A stretch of 64,000 nt of DNA. It comes from Augochlora pura. Taxonomy: Eukaryota; Arthropoda; Insecta; Hymenoptera; Halictidae. The stretch lies in the NCBI RefSeq assembly GCF_028453695.1, contig NC_135777.1, forward strand, positions 11,025,714 to 11,089,713, written 5' to 3'. The notes under the pieces are model-generated. The model saw nothing but the letters and a program-made list of their open reading frames with translations. It was not told where the DNA came from and did no database searches. The position numbers were made by a program, and so were the translations under genes. Positions 1-13,208 of this stretch are shown here, one piece after another (within the stretch, counting starts at the first letter, position 1; each line of letters begins with the position of its first letter).

Positions 1-1589
1 TACTGGCATGGTAATTCCAGATGAGACGGCATCTCAATGAAAGACTGATACTTAATGAAACAAGCCGTAAACATATAATTTCGAAATATTCGATCCTCAA
101 TTCCCCTGGAAAGTGAAAATGACGAATAGTGCGCCGTGTGGTTCTACGAAAGTTAGAAGTTGCAATCGAGTCTCGGATTTCGTCCTTCAACGTGATCCGA
201 GACGATTCTATTCTGAACCGATCAACACCCGATGGACGTCAGCGACCATATGGTTGCTCGGAACGGGCGCAAGGACAGGCCGCGCAAACGGAAGCGGATC
301 TTCAAATCGTTAGTTCTCCAGCGATCGCGTTGGAAAGATCGACTGACGTCAAAAGAAATTGGAAGCGATAGGCTGCAGGGACGACGTGGTTACCCAATCG
401 ATCACCCGAGCGCAGACAGCTCTCGCAACGCGGCAATGGCAACGGGTCTCCTCGGTTCCGCGAGTGAACGTGCGCATAGCGTTGTTACCGCGATAAGAAG
501 TCGGGCAACGCCTGCGCAGGTATCTCGGCAGCCTTGAGACACGCGTTTCCAGCCTTTCCCTGGATCCAACCGCCGATTCCAATTGGCGATCGTCGCCGAA
601 TTCTGCCTCCTCTGACCCCGGCAGCCGTCGCGCTCTCGTGAAAGTGAAATCGTTGCGCCGCGCTGGATCGGATCGAGTCCGCTCGGACCCTCCACGCAAC
701 CCAATCGCCCTATTTTCAGGGACAACAGTCTCTCGTTGTTCGATAATCTGTCCCTGCTCGTTTCATACACCGCTCCAATTCCATCGTGATCTTTCCCAAG
801 CTCCGCTTTAGCTGTACATCGGTCGACATCGTTTCGTGGGTGGTTCATTAGTCAACCGGTTTATTTCCGATGACACACATGATTGATTCGAAATAGAAAT
901 GCCTGGAAAAGTTTCAACTTTATGAATAGACCGCCGATCTTTGTGTAACGTACAAGCTGTCTGCAACCGTTGCAAACAAAAAAATAGAAGTAACTTAAGT
1001 TTTGCATTCTCTCCTTATCTATTTTAGTAGATCGAAAGTTGCTGTTACTAAATGTATTCGTAATCTTCCTTGACATTACAAATTCTAATTGTTGTCATAA
1101 ATTTCTGAAACCGGGGACCATTTACAAAACACGGAACTATGTATTAGATTGGTGTACGTGGAGTGCCAGTTTTACAAGTTGATACTTACTTACTTAGAAG
1201 TTTGCCATTTTATGTGCAACAACCTATTACCTATTTCATGTGCAACAACCCTGTATCATTTACTATATGTACGCAAGAGTTTCTGCCACGACAGCGTCGA
1301 ATGACGTCAATTTTCTCTTGACAATCGTGCGAAAACAAGTTGAACCGTTGATTTACGGTCCTGGAATAAGATACATAATAATAACGGTACTAATAAATAT
1401 TTTTATGGGATCGACCGTTTGTTACAAAAGGGAAAGAATATCAAAGAATATACATCATTCGCAACAGGTAACCGACTAACTGAGCAATCGTTGAAACTGT
1501 TGCTTTAAACACGCAACTGATTGGTCGAAAATTTCAATATACATATACAAGAGATTGATATTATAAAAATCGACGTATACCGATACACA

Positions 1590-1745
1590 AATAAATTTAA
1601 TTAGATTAGATTATATTAAATTAAGTTGCATAAGATTGGATTAAATTGAATTAGATTGAATTAAATTAAATTAGATTGAATTAAATTAAGTTAGATTGAA
1701 TTAAGTTAAATTAAATTAAATTAAATTGTGTTAAATTCAATTGAA
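1590..1745 (+). repeat. AT-rich (TTAAATTAGATTGAA)-type array
   Basis: Irregular iterations of ttaaatta, gattgaa and ttaagtta over about 155 bp. A similar array is at 34660-34780. Confidence 0.75.
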
Positions 1746-4700
1746 TTCCAATCACACGATTAACGGAATTATGACATTAATTATGATACGATACGGTTTG
1801 ATGTAGCCCCCCAATTTAGGAAGGATTCTCACGGCGAGATTCGCGATGCTTTCGAGGAACCACGAGGCCGGTTCCCGCGGCGGCTCTGAAATTTGTTTGC
1901 CAGGCATTGTGTCGGTTTCATAAGATCGCGCGTAACAGGTTCGCCCGATCCAATTAAGAAGCAGTAACGCCGGTGACGCGTGTCAATAACGATATGATAA
2001 TGAACTCTCTCGCCTTGCCGGCTACGCTGGAAAGTTGCGTTGCTCGAACGAAAGCGAGCGGTCGATCGTGTCCGCTTTTGTTCGAGCCGGGACGGACGCG
2101 CACTTCTCGTCGCCGTTGAGTCGCGGCTAAATCGCAGCCGAATCGCTGAATCGGCGAGCCGGTACGCGACGAATGGCCCCGAAGGTCGTCCGCCGATTTG
2201 GAAACGCGAGCATGAGCGCGATCGCCGCCGCCGCCGCCGCTCGCATGACTTTGATCTATTTCGCGGTGCACGATCGCTCGTTCGCTGGCTCGCTCGCGAA
2301 TTGCGTCACCGACGGGGCCTTTTGTGTCGTCGTCGCCTGCACGCTCTGCTTAATCGCTCGACGAGGCGAGCGGGGCTCTCCTGGAAACGATTCCGTGCTT
2401 CGCGCTGAGAGCGAGATTGTGCAACGGCCGACCGCGGACGCTCGCCGCGCGTTGCTTTTCATTGCTTATGCAGATATCGGACCGATCTGGAAAAAAGCGT
2501 GGTATGAAAACTGCGAACGTTTGCCCCGTCGACCTCCGCCGGTGATAACGAAGAAATAGGCTGCGTCGGCGAAATGCTTTCTGCTCGACGGTGAAAATCG
2601 GATGGCGTCCGATGCCGCGCGACGATTCGCGCCCATCGAGAACGGGAACTCGCGCGAGAGGAATGCAGACCCGGCCGCATCCTCTTCGCTGAAAATTTAC
2701 ATAACGCTTGCGCAATTGTCATTCGGCGATCGCGAGATGCACGACTTTCCTTTCCCGGCAAGTGGTGTCCTTAACATTAAAACCGCGACACCGAGTGTCG
2801 CGTGGCTTGAACGAACCGTGTTTAGCAACGAAAATTCAATTTCAAGCTGATTTCACAGATGTTACGGAGCTGCGTGGAATGCGAACTTGTGAAACACTCT
2901 GGATGGAGATCATTTATTTAATTCCAATATTCCAACGGGACGAACTGTTCCTGCTGGGAAGAACTCATTAACAATTAATAAATCAATTATAAATGATTCT
3001 ATTATATTAATTATAAATAAAAAATTTATCCCAGAACATGATATAATAATTTTAGCGGCGCCTCAGAATCACAGTTCGAGTACAAAGGTTAACTGTGTAT
3101 TATCCATATGCAACAGTTATTCGTCGAAATCTATATAAAGTAGTATCTTCACTACTTCATAAAACCCATTTTGAATATTGCCGCGTAGAGTGTAAAATAG
3201 AGTATATACATAGAGACATAGTAATATAGAAAGTTTTTAGACAAAAGAATAGCGATATAGGCGACAGATATAATTAGAGACGAGAAGTATTTGAAAGGTT
3301 AAATAGTTAGAAATCTAAGGAAGTTAAAGAACAGAAGAATAAGAGGATAAGGGAGAATAAGCTTAAATGTCGTTTCTCTATTTTTAGGTAAGGAAAATGT
3401 AAATAATATATTTGTAATTTAATTAGTGTTTAATAAATAAAAACCTCTATTTTTAGTTTTAGTAAAACACAGCTTTGTTTATTCACCTAAAGAAAAAATA
3501 TTCAGAATAATAAATAGGCATTATATCTATATTACATGAAAAGATAAAAGTATTTATAGTCTCGTTCGTATTATCAATTTATATTATATTTACTATTTCA
3601 AAAATATAGTTTCTCCCCAACTCTGCTGCAATCCAAATTTGACGAATGACTTTTATCGGTGATCTATTACACACTAGACTGAGCTATTACCCAAATCGAA
3701 CGACAGAAAAACTCAACAAAGTTACTAATGAGACTGGGCTTCCGGGGTGCAGAAAAAAAGGTCCAATATTCGTCGTCCGAGCTGGAACAGAGGGGGACGA
3801 TTGTTTCAGCGAGCCGATCCGTGTACGCGCGTTCGTTGCGCAATCACGTGATACGCGCACCGTTTCTGCGCGCGCTGCCTTTCCGGGAGCTGTATAGAGA
3901 CACGGAGAGCGTCGGAGAGAAAACTGTCGCTTTGCATTCGCGAGAGATAATGCGATTATCCGGGCACGTTCTGCCTCGGTTAATCTCGGATTACGGGTAA
4001 ACGATACACGGCAGCAGGTACGCGGTACGTAGACCTGCGTGCGCACACACCGATCCTCGTCGGAACCCGGTTTTTAAGTCGGCCGGAGCAGCGCGGAGCG
4101 AGACGCGGCGGGGTTCTCGAGTTACGTAAAAATAATAAGTTAACGCTAATGCCCCCGACTGGTTCCAAAAGGAGACCCGAGCACGGACCCCGATTCTAGT
4201 CAAATATATACGACCCTGCACTCCTTTTCCCTGCAAACTTTGTCACGTTCGCGTGCGGCGGTGCTAGCAAGAAATGAAAACGCCGAGCTACGAGCCGGCC
4301 GAGTCGATCGCGCACTCTGCATCTGGTGTGCCAGGTTTACGAAATCGAAGGGAGCCGCGGCGCCGGTAACACCCACATATTTCGAGTGAAACCGGACGAG
4401 GAGGCTTTCACGAAAAAATGGTCCCGCTGGACGCGCCCGAGGCCGGGGTCCTCGAAGAAAGAGGGCGGCTGCGAAACACGTATTCGTGCAAGACGAATCG
4501 CTGACAGGTAGCACACGTCGAGGAGCTACCTGGAGGAAGAAGGACGATTATGGTGAGCTTGTTCCCGACCCGGACGTAACGGAACTGTAGCGATAATGCT
4601 TACGTGGCGCGGCAGGTTTTGTCGCTCGTAATACCAGAATGATCTCGAATTCTTGCGGTGTCTGCGCGCGGCACGGCCGCTGTCGTTGTTGTCGTCGTCG

Positions 4701-4960
4701 TCACCGTCCCGTGTGGAAAACAAAGGGCACTTTCTATGGAAAGCGGTTCTAGCTGAGAAGTCTGCTAGAGCACGCGCACCGGCCCGGCTGCCTACCAATG
4801 GAAATTAACCGTTGCGTCGGGGCAGTGATTAGAGTGACTGAATCCTAAGCATTACGGCGGTTCTTGAGATTAATGGTATCGTGGGTTGAACAACGAGACC
4901 GTATCACGTCGTTCAGCCGCGGCCATTGCGAGCCAAAGGCGGTAAAAAACATTTTATATC

Positions 4961-5197
4961 TTAACCCTTTGCTATCGTATTAAATCATACGCAAGTGTTA
5001 TTCTGGTCGAAATAAGTTTCGATGGACGAACGGTAATACATAAGTTGGAAGATTGAGAAGGAAAAACAAGACTAATTCTTTTTTTTACGTTTGAATATAT
5101 GTAACACAATAATAATGTTTCAATTCTGTGTAGAAATTAAAAAGATAAATAAATAGCTTTGGTGGCTGAGAGTAGACGTACGAAAGCAAAGGGTTAA
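4961..5197. mobile_element. piggyBac-type MITE, CCCTTTGC family
   Basis: TTAA target duplications at 4961-4964 and 5194-5197 enclose 229 bp with ends CCCTTTGCTATCGTA and, on the other strand, CCCTTTGCTTTCGTA (14 of 15). A hairpin, CGTAT-taaatc-ATACG, lies at 4976-4991, next to the left end. No ORF. Confidence 0.82.
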
Positions 5198-7530
5198 ATC
5201 ATATATATAATTTTTTTATTTTGTACAATATAAAAATATGTATTTGAGTAACCAACTCTTTGAACCAAACGCTTCGGTAAAACACCTCGTATAATACGTA
5301 ACGCTCACGAAAGGCAGTAGACAAATGCTGAAATTGCGTGATTTTTTTCATAGTACAGCATTACAGACAAAAATTACGAGAAACAAAAGCAAATGTTGCA
5401 TTTACTAGTGTTTTATTTTTGAAAGATAATTGAAATTAAAACGAATTCATAATTGAAAAATGAAATAAAATTTAAATATTAAACTAAGAAAGTAGCGAAG
5501 GTACAAAAAAAAAAACGAAATTTGTTATAATTCAAGTATACACTAGACTTGATTCTGTCACTTATTATTTAATTTAAAAAGATAACACGATTATGAACGA
5601 CGATTTTATTTGGGAACGATTTCGAAATGGGTACCTACATAACCCTCTGCTAATCGTCGAAATTAATTTGTGGTAAAAATAATTATGCCAAATCATAATC
5701 CACATTGTCAACAAACTGTATGGGAATTAATTGTTCCTTGTAGAAATATTTTATTCAAATCACTTATTACCGCGTTTTGCATGCAGTGGCCACACATTGT
5801 ACGCCGTTGTCAGCGGATTCGTTCGGTTCGGCTCTGCGAACGAGTTGGTAGAAATCGGCGAACGAGGCTATCGCGACCGCCGATCGACGTATCGCGTTTT
5901 TCTTTACCCCCGCGGTCTCTCTGTTCTCCGTGTTCTTCGTGTTCCTCGTGTTCTCCGGCGAACAGCCGTTCACGGGTAGCCCAATCGATTCCATCGATCT
6001 ACATCTATCTCTCGTCCCGATTAATTTTCGGCACGCGCAACACGCTCATTGTGTTCAGAAGCTGTGAAGGCCGGCTGAGCGCTCGTTGGCCAACAACCGT
6101 CCTCCGTTGCGCTGGTGAGGTAACCGACACGATGCCTTCTAGATCCCTGGATCGAACGCATCCATCCGAGAGACATCGCGGGACCAAATCCCGCGACGGA
6201 TTCAAACCTCGCTGAATCCCCCAAACGATCCGCCACACCCACTCACGGCACAGCTGGTCACCAGGTGCTAATATAGGAAAACGGAGTAGACTTGAATTGT
6301 TTGTCTCGCGTTTCGGATTACTCGTAGGACGACGCGATATCATCGCAAACAATCACCAATAGCCAAACGACGATAATTCATCATTTTTATATTACAAAAA
6401 ATAATTTAGTCTTGTTCTTTTAATTTTAAGTGAATTAAATTATAATTTTTACAAAACAGAGATAATTTTAACCAACAATGGTATAATTATAACCATCACT
6501 GAAAAATATATGATTTTTAACAAGTTATGTTTTTTTATATAGATTATATCATCTTTACAAATAGTATAAAAAAAATGTCGGCATTTTGTGAATTGCGATG
6601 CAAAAAATTACCGGGCGAATATGTGTTGATGGTCTTATCTTAGTTGATAGCATTATGCTGGTCATGATTTTGTATTTCACGGCATGGAATTAATGCGATA
6701 GATATAATAAATATAACTTGTAGCACTAGTGGTGCTTGTAACGAACATACTAAATGGTTACAATGACATAACTAATAATATCTATTTTTATTTATAATAA
6801 CATTTATTATAACTTACATATATGCACAATTTTTACACAATATAATGTGCCATTTTAATGCTATGATGTTGACAATAATACATTGTATACGTATCGGTGC
6901 TACAATTCAATAATAAGATTATGTCTAAATAATGAAATTTCAGGAGAAAAGTATTCATAATGTTATTTTTCCAATAATAACACTTTTTCCAAAAATAATG
7001 GTATATTATTTTCACTAAATGTCGTACTAATGTATATTGAAAAAACAAAAATATAGATATTTTAATATCTCAGTATTACTCGAGACACAAACATGAAACG
7101 TAAAGATTGAACTGTGAGATATGGTGATTAATGATTTTGATTTATTCATTTATTGCATTGTACAGATATTTAATACGAAATAGTAGAGCATCTCCAAAAT
7201 TACATTCTTTTAAAAAATTACTGAATTAGAACAGTGATATGGGTCCGAAAGGGCTCAGCTTCGCTGATGCACTGTCAACCGGAGGTTACTAGGACAATGA
7301 TCGAGCGCTAATCGTCCTCCCAATGTTGGTAAGAGTCGAACACAAAACGACACTCGCGATTTCGATAGCTCTCACGCAACCGTTCACTTCATTACGTACC
7401 CCACACCCGTGTGTTCCAATCCGTTGAACGTTTACGTGGGCGTGCAGCGTAGCGTGTCGGACATTGAGCGCGAAAAAGACGACGGTATGCCGGGATCGTG
7501 ATAGCGAAAGAAAGAGAGGCAGAGTAAAAC

Positions 7531-7567
<37 letters not shown>

Positions 7568-7570
7568 AAG
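7531..7570 (+). repeat. (AG)n microsatellite
   Basis: An almost uninterrupted AG dinucleotide run with one interruption (aaag). Confidence 0.9.
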
Positions 7571-10500
7571 AAAGAGCGCGCTTTCGAAACGACGAACGCG
7601 GGAATATTCCCATGGAAAATACTCCCCGGTCACTTAGGCTAACGCGGTTCTAAAGCGGCTCTAACGTGCCGCTCGTAGAATCGCTAATCGGCTGTCGCAG
7701 CTCGCCTAGATCCTCGTCCGAAAACTGGAACGGCACGCGTTCCAATTTCGGTTTCATGGGGCTTGTGGGAGGAGGTGAAACGTCGCGCGTGTAAATCCGA
7801 CGCCGCGACGAGTAAACTCCTGTCGCAAGAAACTTTAAACCGGGGTCCGTTTGCGATTCGTTCGCGGATCGCGTTATCGAGTACCGGCGTCTGATCGGCA
7901 CCGTTCTATTCCACTTAGGCGGCCGCGTCTTTCCCAGCCGTTTCTCGTTCCACTCAACAAGAGCCGTGTGACGCGCGCGGGACGCACGCGGCCTCGGCGT
8001 AACAACCGAGAGACGACGAAACCCGAGGCTCGCGTGGAAACGCCGGCAAAGGTTACACGCGATTTGACACCCGCCCTTCCTCGCCACCTCCGTTCCCAAC
8101 CCGAGCAAACGAGCCTCTCGAATTTACGAGCAATTTCCTGGAAGATTTACACCGATACCTCTCTTTGTTCAGCATATTGTTCGCCAGATGGAAGGTGTAG
8201 AACCCGGTATCGGGATCCCCGATCGATATTCACACAGAGATCTCTCGCGGGCCGTAGCACCGAGAGCAGCCGAGCCGCGGAGCCGCGAGGATCATCGAGA
8301 GCCGAGGCCGAGGTACCCGGGCGAATTTATGCAAATTGTTTCGCGAGAAGTTGCGACTGCCGCCGCGGCTCTTGCGCGATCCGCTTTGTCTCGAATTGAA
8401 AATTGGAGCGCCACCGCGGCGCGGGAACACGCTCTGGGAATAATGGGCCGCTTCGGGAAATTTTGAAACGGTCGACGTGTCCCGTGTGGCCCTCGAACAG
8501 CTCTGCCTTTCTAACTCGCGGCCTGCACGCCAAACGAAATAGCAAAGGTTAGCCACGCCGAGCGCACACCCCTTGCGACTCTGCGTAACCTTCACCGCCT
8601 TCGTCGGCAGCGTTTCCACGCTTGTCGGAATCGGGATCGATAGGTACACCGCGGTTCGGCGATTTAGACTTGTTTGTTCCAGGAGAACTCTGCATGCTTG
8701 CGAGACCGTTGTTTTTATCATTATCATTATTATTATTCTCTGGTTTTTGCTTCTTGCGAACGGGTTATTGCCAAGTTCGTATAGTTGTCTCTATTGTAGA
8801 AATTTTTCTTACCATTGCCCTTTAATTTCAAACGATTGCTTGTTGCATCTGTGAATGCATGTTCATCCGTAAGTGGTGATGTATGAACAATTTCGGAGCA
8901 ATGTCCGTTTACGATGTTATAAATGGCGCTGTTGTCACTTTTTCCTGGTACCACATTCTTTTTATTTCTTCTGTTAGGGTAGTTTATTTTTCTTTTTTGT
9001 TATATATTTTGTTTTTATATTACTATTATTTTTCTTCTTCTTCTTCTTATTATTATTACTTAAGTATAATAAATAATTATATTTAATATTATATTAAATC
9101 ATACTTATTATTAATACTTATTGGTAAACTGGAAGTCCTGTGTATGCGGGCACGTATAATTTGAATGCGTTTGATTTTCGAGTTGACGAAAGAATAGTTT
9201 CTAGCAGTCGTAACATTAAGGAGCCAGTGATCTTTCAGCGCCGATGTATTCGCGTTTAACGGAAGTCTCCAGCACCCACTGTTCCTTTGTACCCGCGCTT
9301 TCTTCGTGGACTCTCTCCGAATTGTTTCGTCTGATGCAACGAAAACCGATACCGATCTCCTGGCACAGTAATTAACCGCGTGCTCGTTCGGAACGAAGCA
9401 GAATCGTGTTTAATACAGACGGCGACCGAGTTTCTGCTTTCCGAGTTCTCCCGCCGAGTTGATTCCGTATTAATTGGTAAACGGTTCTCCTCGTTGTTGT
9501 CATCGAAACAGTTCAGGTGTCGCACACTATTATTATTATTATTCTTTATTAACGGGCTAGTAAGACCCTTTTGTGTTACATAGAGGTTGTATATATATAC
9601 ATAGTCCGGAATACATTTGAATAATATAAATTATAAATCATAATATAAGAGTGTGTCATGAATTAATTACAGAGCGTGTGTTTTAATGGCTAGAGTTGCT
9701 GCCTTTGTAAATTGGCTCAATGAATTGCCAAAGAAGTCTTATTATTGTCTTATCGTCAATATTATTGCAACTTGAAAAATAGTATCCTACCAAGACCCTA
9801 ATTTCCCTTTTGCTGATAACTTAATCTATTTTTATAACTTCACTATAATTTCCTTATCTATAATTACTGCTCTTACAATTTATATTATATATTTCATCTT
9901 GAATAATAAATTTTATAATATCAATCTATTAAAAAATAATAATATTGAAATCTTATGAACAATTTTATTCTGAGAACAGTTGCACGACAAATGGATCTCG
10001 TAAGTGTGTTGATAAAATGATTAATCGTGTTAACCTCGTAGACGCAAAAACGAAGAGAATTATCTCGATGAAAGAACGGTCTCGGATCGTCACTCCTTGT
10101 TACAGGCGTCTAATTAAACGGAAGCCGTCGCACGATCATCGATGTACGAGAGAACGCGTCTTTCGCGTGTAAAGTTCTCCGCGAACGTCTGGATCTTACT
10201 CAATCGTCAAAGTATTCGCATAAAATCACGTCTGGGAGCATTTCGCCGATATTTCTTCGATTCCACCTACCCGACTCGACTCCTCGATTCGACTCGTCCC
10301 GAATTCGGCCCGCAGTCTTAATCCGCCGACACGCCTATCTCGTTAACGTTCTATCTCGAAAACCTTAGTCACACATTTGCATACATCATCGAGCTTTCCT
10401 CTTGGCCGCGACGCGATCGGAGACCACTTTCACGGCGAGGTCTCAGCCGATCGGAAGGTTAAGGACCTGTCGCGAGTACGGTAGCGCCCGCTGCCGAACC

Positions 10501-10613
10501 TCTGCACAATGATTTCCACGACCAGACCGCGCTCGAGGGACGGCCAGACTGAATTTTTTTACAGACACTGTGTTGTGATTTGAAATGAAACCAACTCACT
10601 TTCTATTTTAAGA

Positions 10614-10810
10614 TACAGTAGAGACTCTCTTATCTGAACGGTCATTTTATGTAATATCCTGATACCAAAAACGTTTTATTATTTTAAAATTTTATTAGAG
10701 TTCTGCAGCAAGCTATACTGTATCTAAATAATGCAATGATTAGATAGTAGAATATTTAGATACTGGGATATTGTAGAAATAAATGTCCGAATAAGAGAGT
10801 CTCCACTGTA
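10614..10810. mobile_element. pogo/Tigger-like MITE
   Basis: TA flanks a 193-bp element (10616-10808) with ends CAGTAGAGACTCTCTTATC and CAGTGGAGACTCTCTTATT. The TA target and the CAGT..GAGACTCTCTTAT termini are typical of pogo-type elements. The interior is AT-rich with no ORF. Confidence 0.82.
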
Positions 10811-11979
10811 TATTATAATTGGACTGCAGATGTATTCTATATTATTGCGTTATATACAATATTATATTCAAACGATTAAAGAAAGAAAGAAATACGTAGC
10901 TCTTGCGCGTTGCAATTAATGAGACAATTTTTATATCGAATCGAATTCCCCTGTCTAGCGATAATTTCACTTTTGATACAACACGTGTTTACTATATGGC
11001 TGTCGAAGCAGGAAGCGAGTTCGTTTCATTTAAAATTATAACCGGTTGTGGGCCCAGTAACTTAGCGAAGAAACTTCTGAGTCGGTGTATATTAAGAAAG
11101 TCGATATAATATGATCTTTTCAAGTTACGAAGGAATGGCAAAAATGTAGAGAATCTTATTTTTTTTGGATGTGAATTTATTCCACGTTTTCGGCAAATAA
11201 TAATAATAACAACCGCATAATCCTTAATATTTTAATTTATATTTGGTCTTATATTTGTTAAGAAACTATTGTCTATTCTAATAAATAATAATAACCTTAG
11301 TCACGAGAAAAGTTTACTATATAATGTAAAATTTGAAGACCTTTTTATTATATTTTAATATCATTTTCATCCCGTTTAAAAATTACCATATAATATCAAA
11401 TAATTACAATATTAATCGCAAAATATATTTATCGCGTGGTATAAAAATGTCATATGTATACATATGTATCTACATATATTAATTTAATAAAGGTTAGCTG
11501 TAAAAATGATTTTATAGCTAACAAAATGCTACAAAGCGATTTCATTGAAAGATCTAATAAAGTGATAAAGATCTTTCGCAATGAACAATAACAGGGACAC
11601 GGTATCATAAAATAAACCACTACGCGGTTGCAATCCGGTGATATAGAAAACTTCTCATGATGCAATCGATGACGGGCCTATTTGAAACGTCTCTACAATT
11701 TGAAAGTCACATCTGAATCGAAAGTAATGTACTCGAAGAATCGTTCGCCATCGAAAACCGTTTTTGGACGAACATAAGTTCAGGCTCTCAACAAGAAAGA
11801 AAGCGGAGCGACGCGTTTCAAATAAAAACAGGAACGCGGGGTTTAAAACGAACGGAGACTTTATGATTACCGGTGCAATCGCGAACGCAAGATCGCTGGA
11901 TTTCGCGAGTCGACGGGGTTACAGGATCCGCGGACACGTCTCCGCGAATCTTCTAGGACATTTCTCGAGACCTGCGGCA

Positions 11980-12016
11980 GGGGGGTGGGGTGGGTGGGGT
12001 GGGTGGGGTGGGGAGG
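11980..12016 (+). repeat. G-rich (GGGGTGGGT) tandem tract
   Basis: gggggg then repeated tggggtgggt units: at least six closely spaced G-runs, a strong quadruplex-type sequence. Confidence 0.85.
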
Positions 12017-12689
12017 AGAGATAGAGCGGATCGTGGGATCGGGGCGCGGATGCCGAGGAGGTCGAGGTGGCTTTAGTAATATTCAGGGACCCGGTGGATC
12101 GTGAGTGGGTGTTCCCAGGTGATCCGCAGGGTGCAGAGCGATCGCGAGGGGCGTTCACTGGTTGCGCAGGGACCGTTCGCCTGGCCTCTCCTCGCCTTTC
12201 TTCGTCTTTTCTGGTCTTTGGCGGCGTGTGTCGGCGAACGATGCGAGCGATGAGAATAGCCTCGCGAACCGACCGCGATCACCCGGATCCGTCTTTCTCG
12301 TAAACCGGCGATTAATCACGGTTAAAAGGGTACGCAGACGGCAGACGGTGGTTCGCCTAGTCCCACGGCCGCGTCCCTTGACGTCGATCGTGCTCGGAAA
12401 ATTTCTATCGGCGGAACAACAAGCGAACCGCTTGTTGGTCCGCGGGCGGATAAAATATGTATATGTCTCGTAACGCGATGACATCAAGTGATTCTTAAAA
12501 TAATACTATTATCAGATTATTTGGTCATTTAAAGTACTTCTTCCTTTACGTTCGCGACAACAACCAATAACCTATCCGCAGCAGCATCGTAATCGGTCCA
12601 CAGCAACGTCGTAGCCTTTCCGCAGCAGCACCGTAATCAGTCCACAGCACGTTAGTAACTGATCCGACCTAACCTCCAAACGTAATCCG

Positions 12690-12872
12690 CAGTTTAGTAT
12701 ACGAGTTATTAACGAAAAACTGGGCACTGTCCATTAGTTAGTTTAGTGTTTTGCGTCAACGGAACTCGCTGCTCATTGGTTACTGTTTTTCGCTAAGGGA
12801 AAAAATACTTTAAATGACTTTTGGAACCCCTCGTTTCTCGATCCGAGTGACTTTTGGAACAACCGTACAGTC
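12690..12872. mobile_element. Decayed relative of the 38.7-kb foldback MITE
   Basis: ACGAGTTATTAACGAAAAA (12702-12720), CATTGGTTACTGTTTTTC and GTGACTTTTGGAACAACC resemble blocks of the element at 38678-39012 in the same order. Terminal repeats are no longer clear. Confidence 0.4.
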
Positions 12873-12984
12873 ACGTTCGTTTTAATACTTCGCCAGATAT
12901 ACTTTGTTAATCCGTTGATTGCTGTAGGTACCTAAAGGCGCTTAGGAATCTGTCGTTTAAGATACTGTAAGCGCCTATGGGTCC

Positions 12985-13208
12985 TTAACCCCTTGCACTA
13001 TAATAACGAGTCAGACTCGTCGTACAGATTCCATGCAAGAACTACTAAATATGAACATTACTCATTCCTTCTACATCGAAATAAAGATAAATTCTTCTCT
13101 TATCAAAGTCTAGAAAGAAAAGTGCATAAAGACGATAAAAGAAACAAAAATTAAACAAATACGTGCTAATCGTCACAGCGTGAAAAGAGCGATAGTGCAA
13201 GGGGTTAA
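12985..13208. mobile_element. piggyBac-type MITE, CCCCTTGC family
   Basis: TTAA at 12985-12988 and 13205-13208 flanks a 216-bp element with perfect 13-bp terminal repeats (CCCCTTGCACTAT). Near the left end, at 13006-13020, is the perfect palindrome ACGAGTCAGACTCGT. No ORF. Confidence 0.88.

Larger units (their letters stand above)
1..10613. other. Gene-free stretch, GC/AT mosaic
   Basis: No exon with recognisable protein similarity. CpG-rich blocks (about 100-840, 1800-2850, 3730-4900, 5780-6340, 7260-8730) alternate with AT-rich blocks. ORFs in the GC-rich blocks are Arg/Ser-rich in several frames at once, as expected from composition. The AT-rich array and the MITE at 4961 are listed separately. 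Confidence 0.6.

Noticed and set aside
2173..2559. Open frame with an alanine-rich start and hydrophobic segments, tested as a secreted protein or Cda5 first exon
   Set aside because: No clear signal peptide followed by a phase-1 donor. Several frames of the same GC-rich block are open at once, which is a composition effect.
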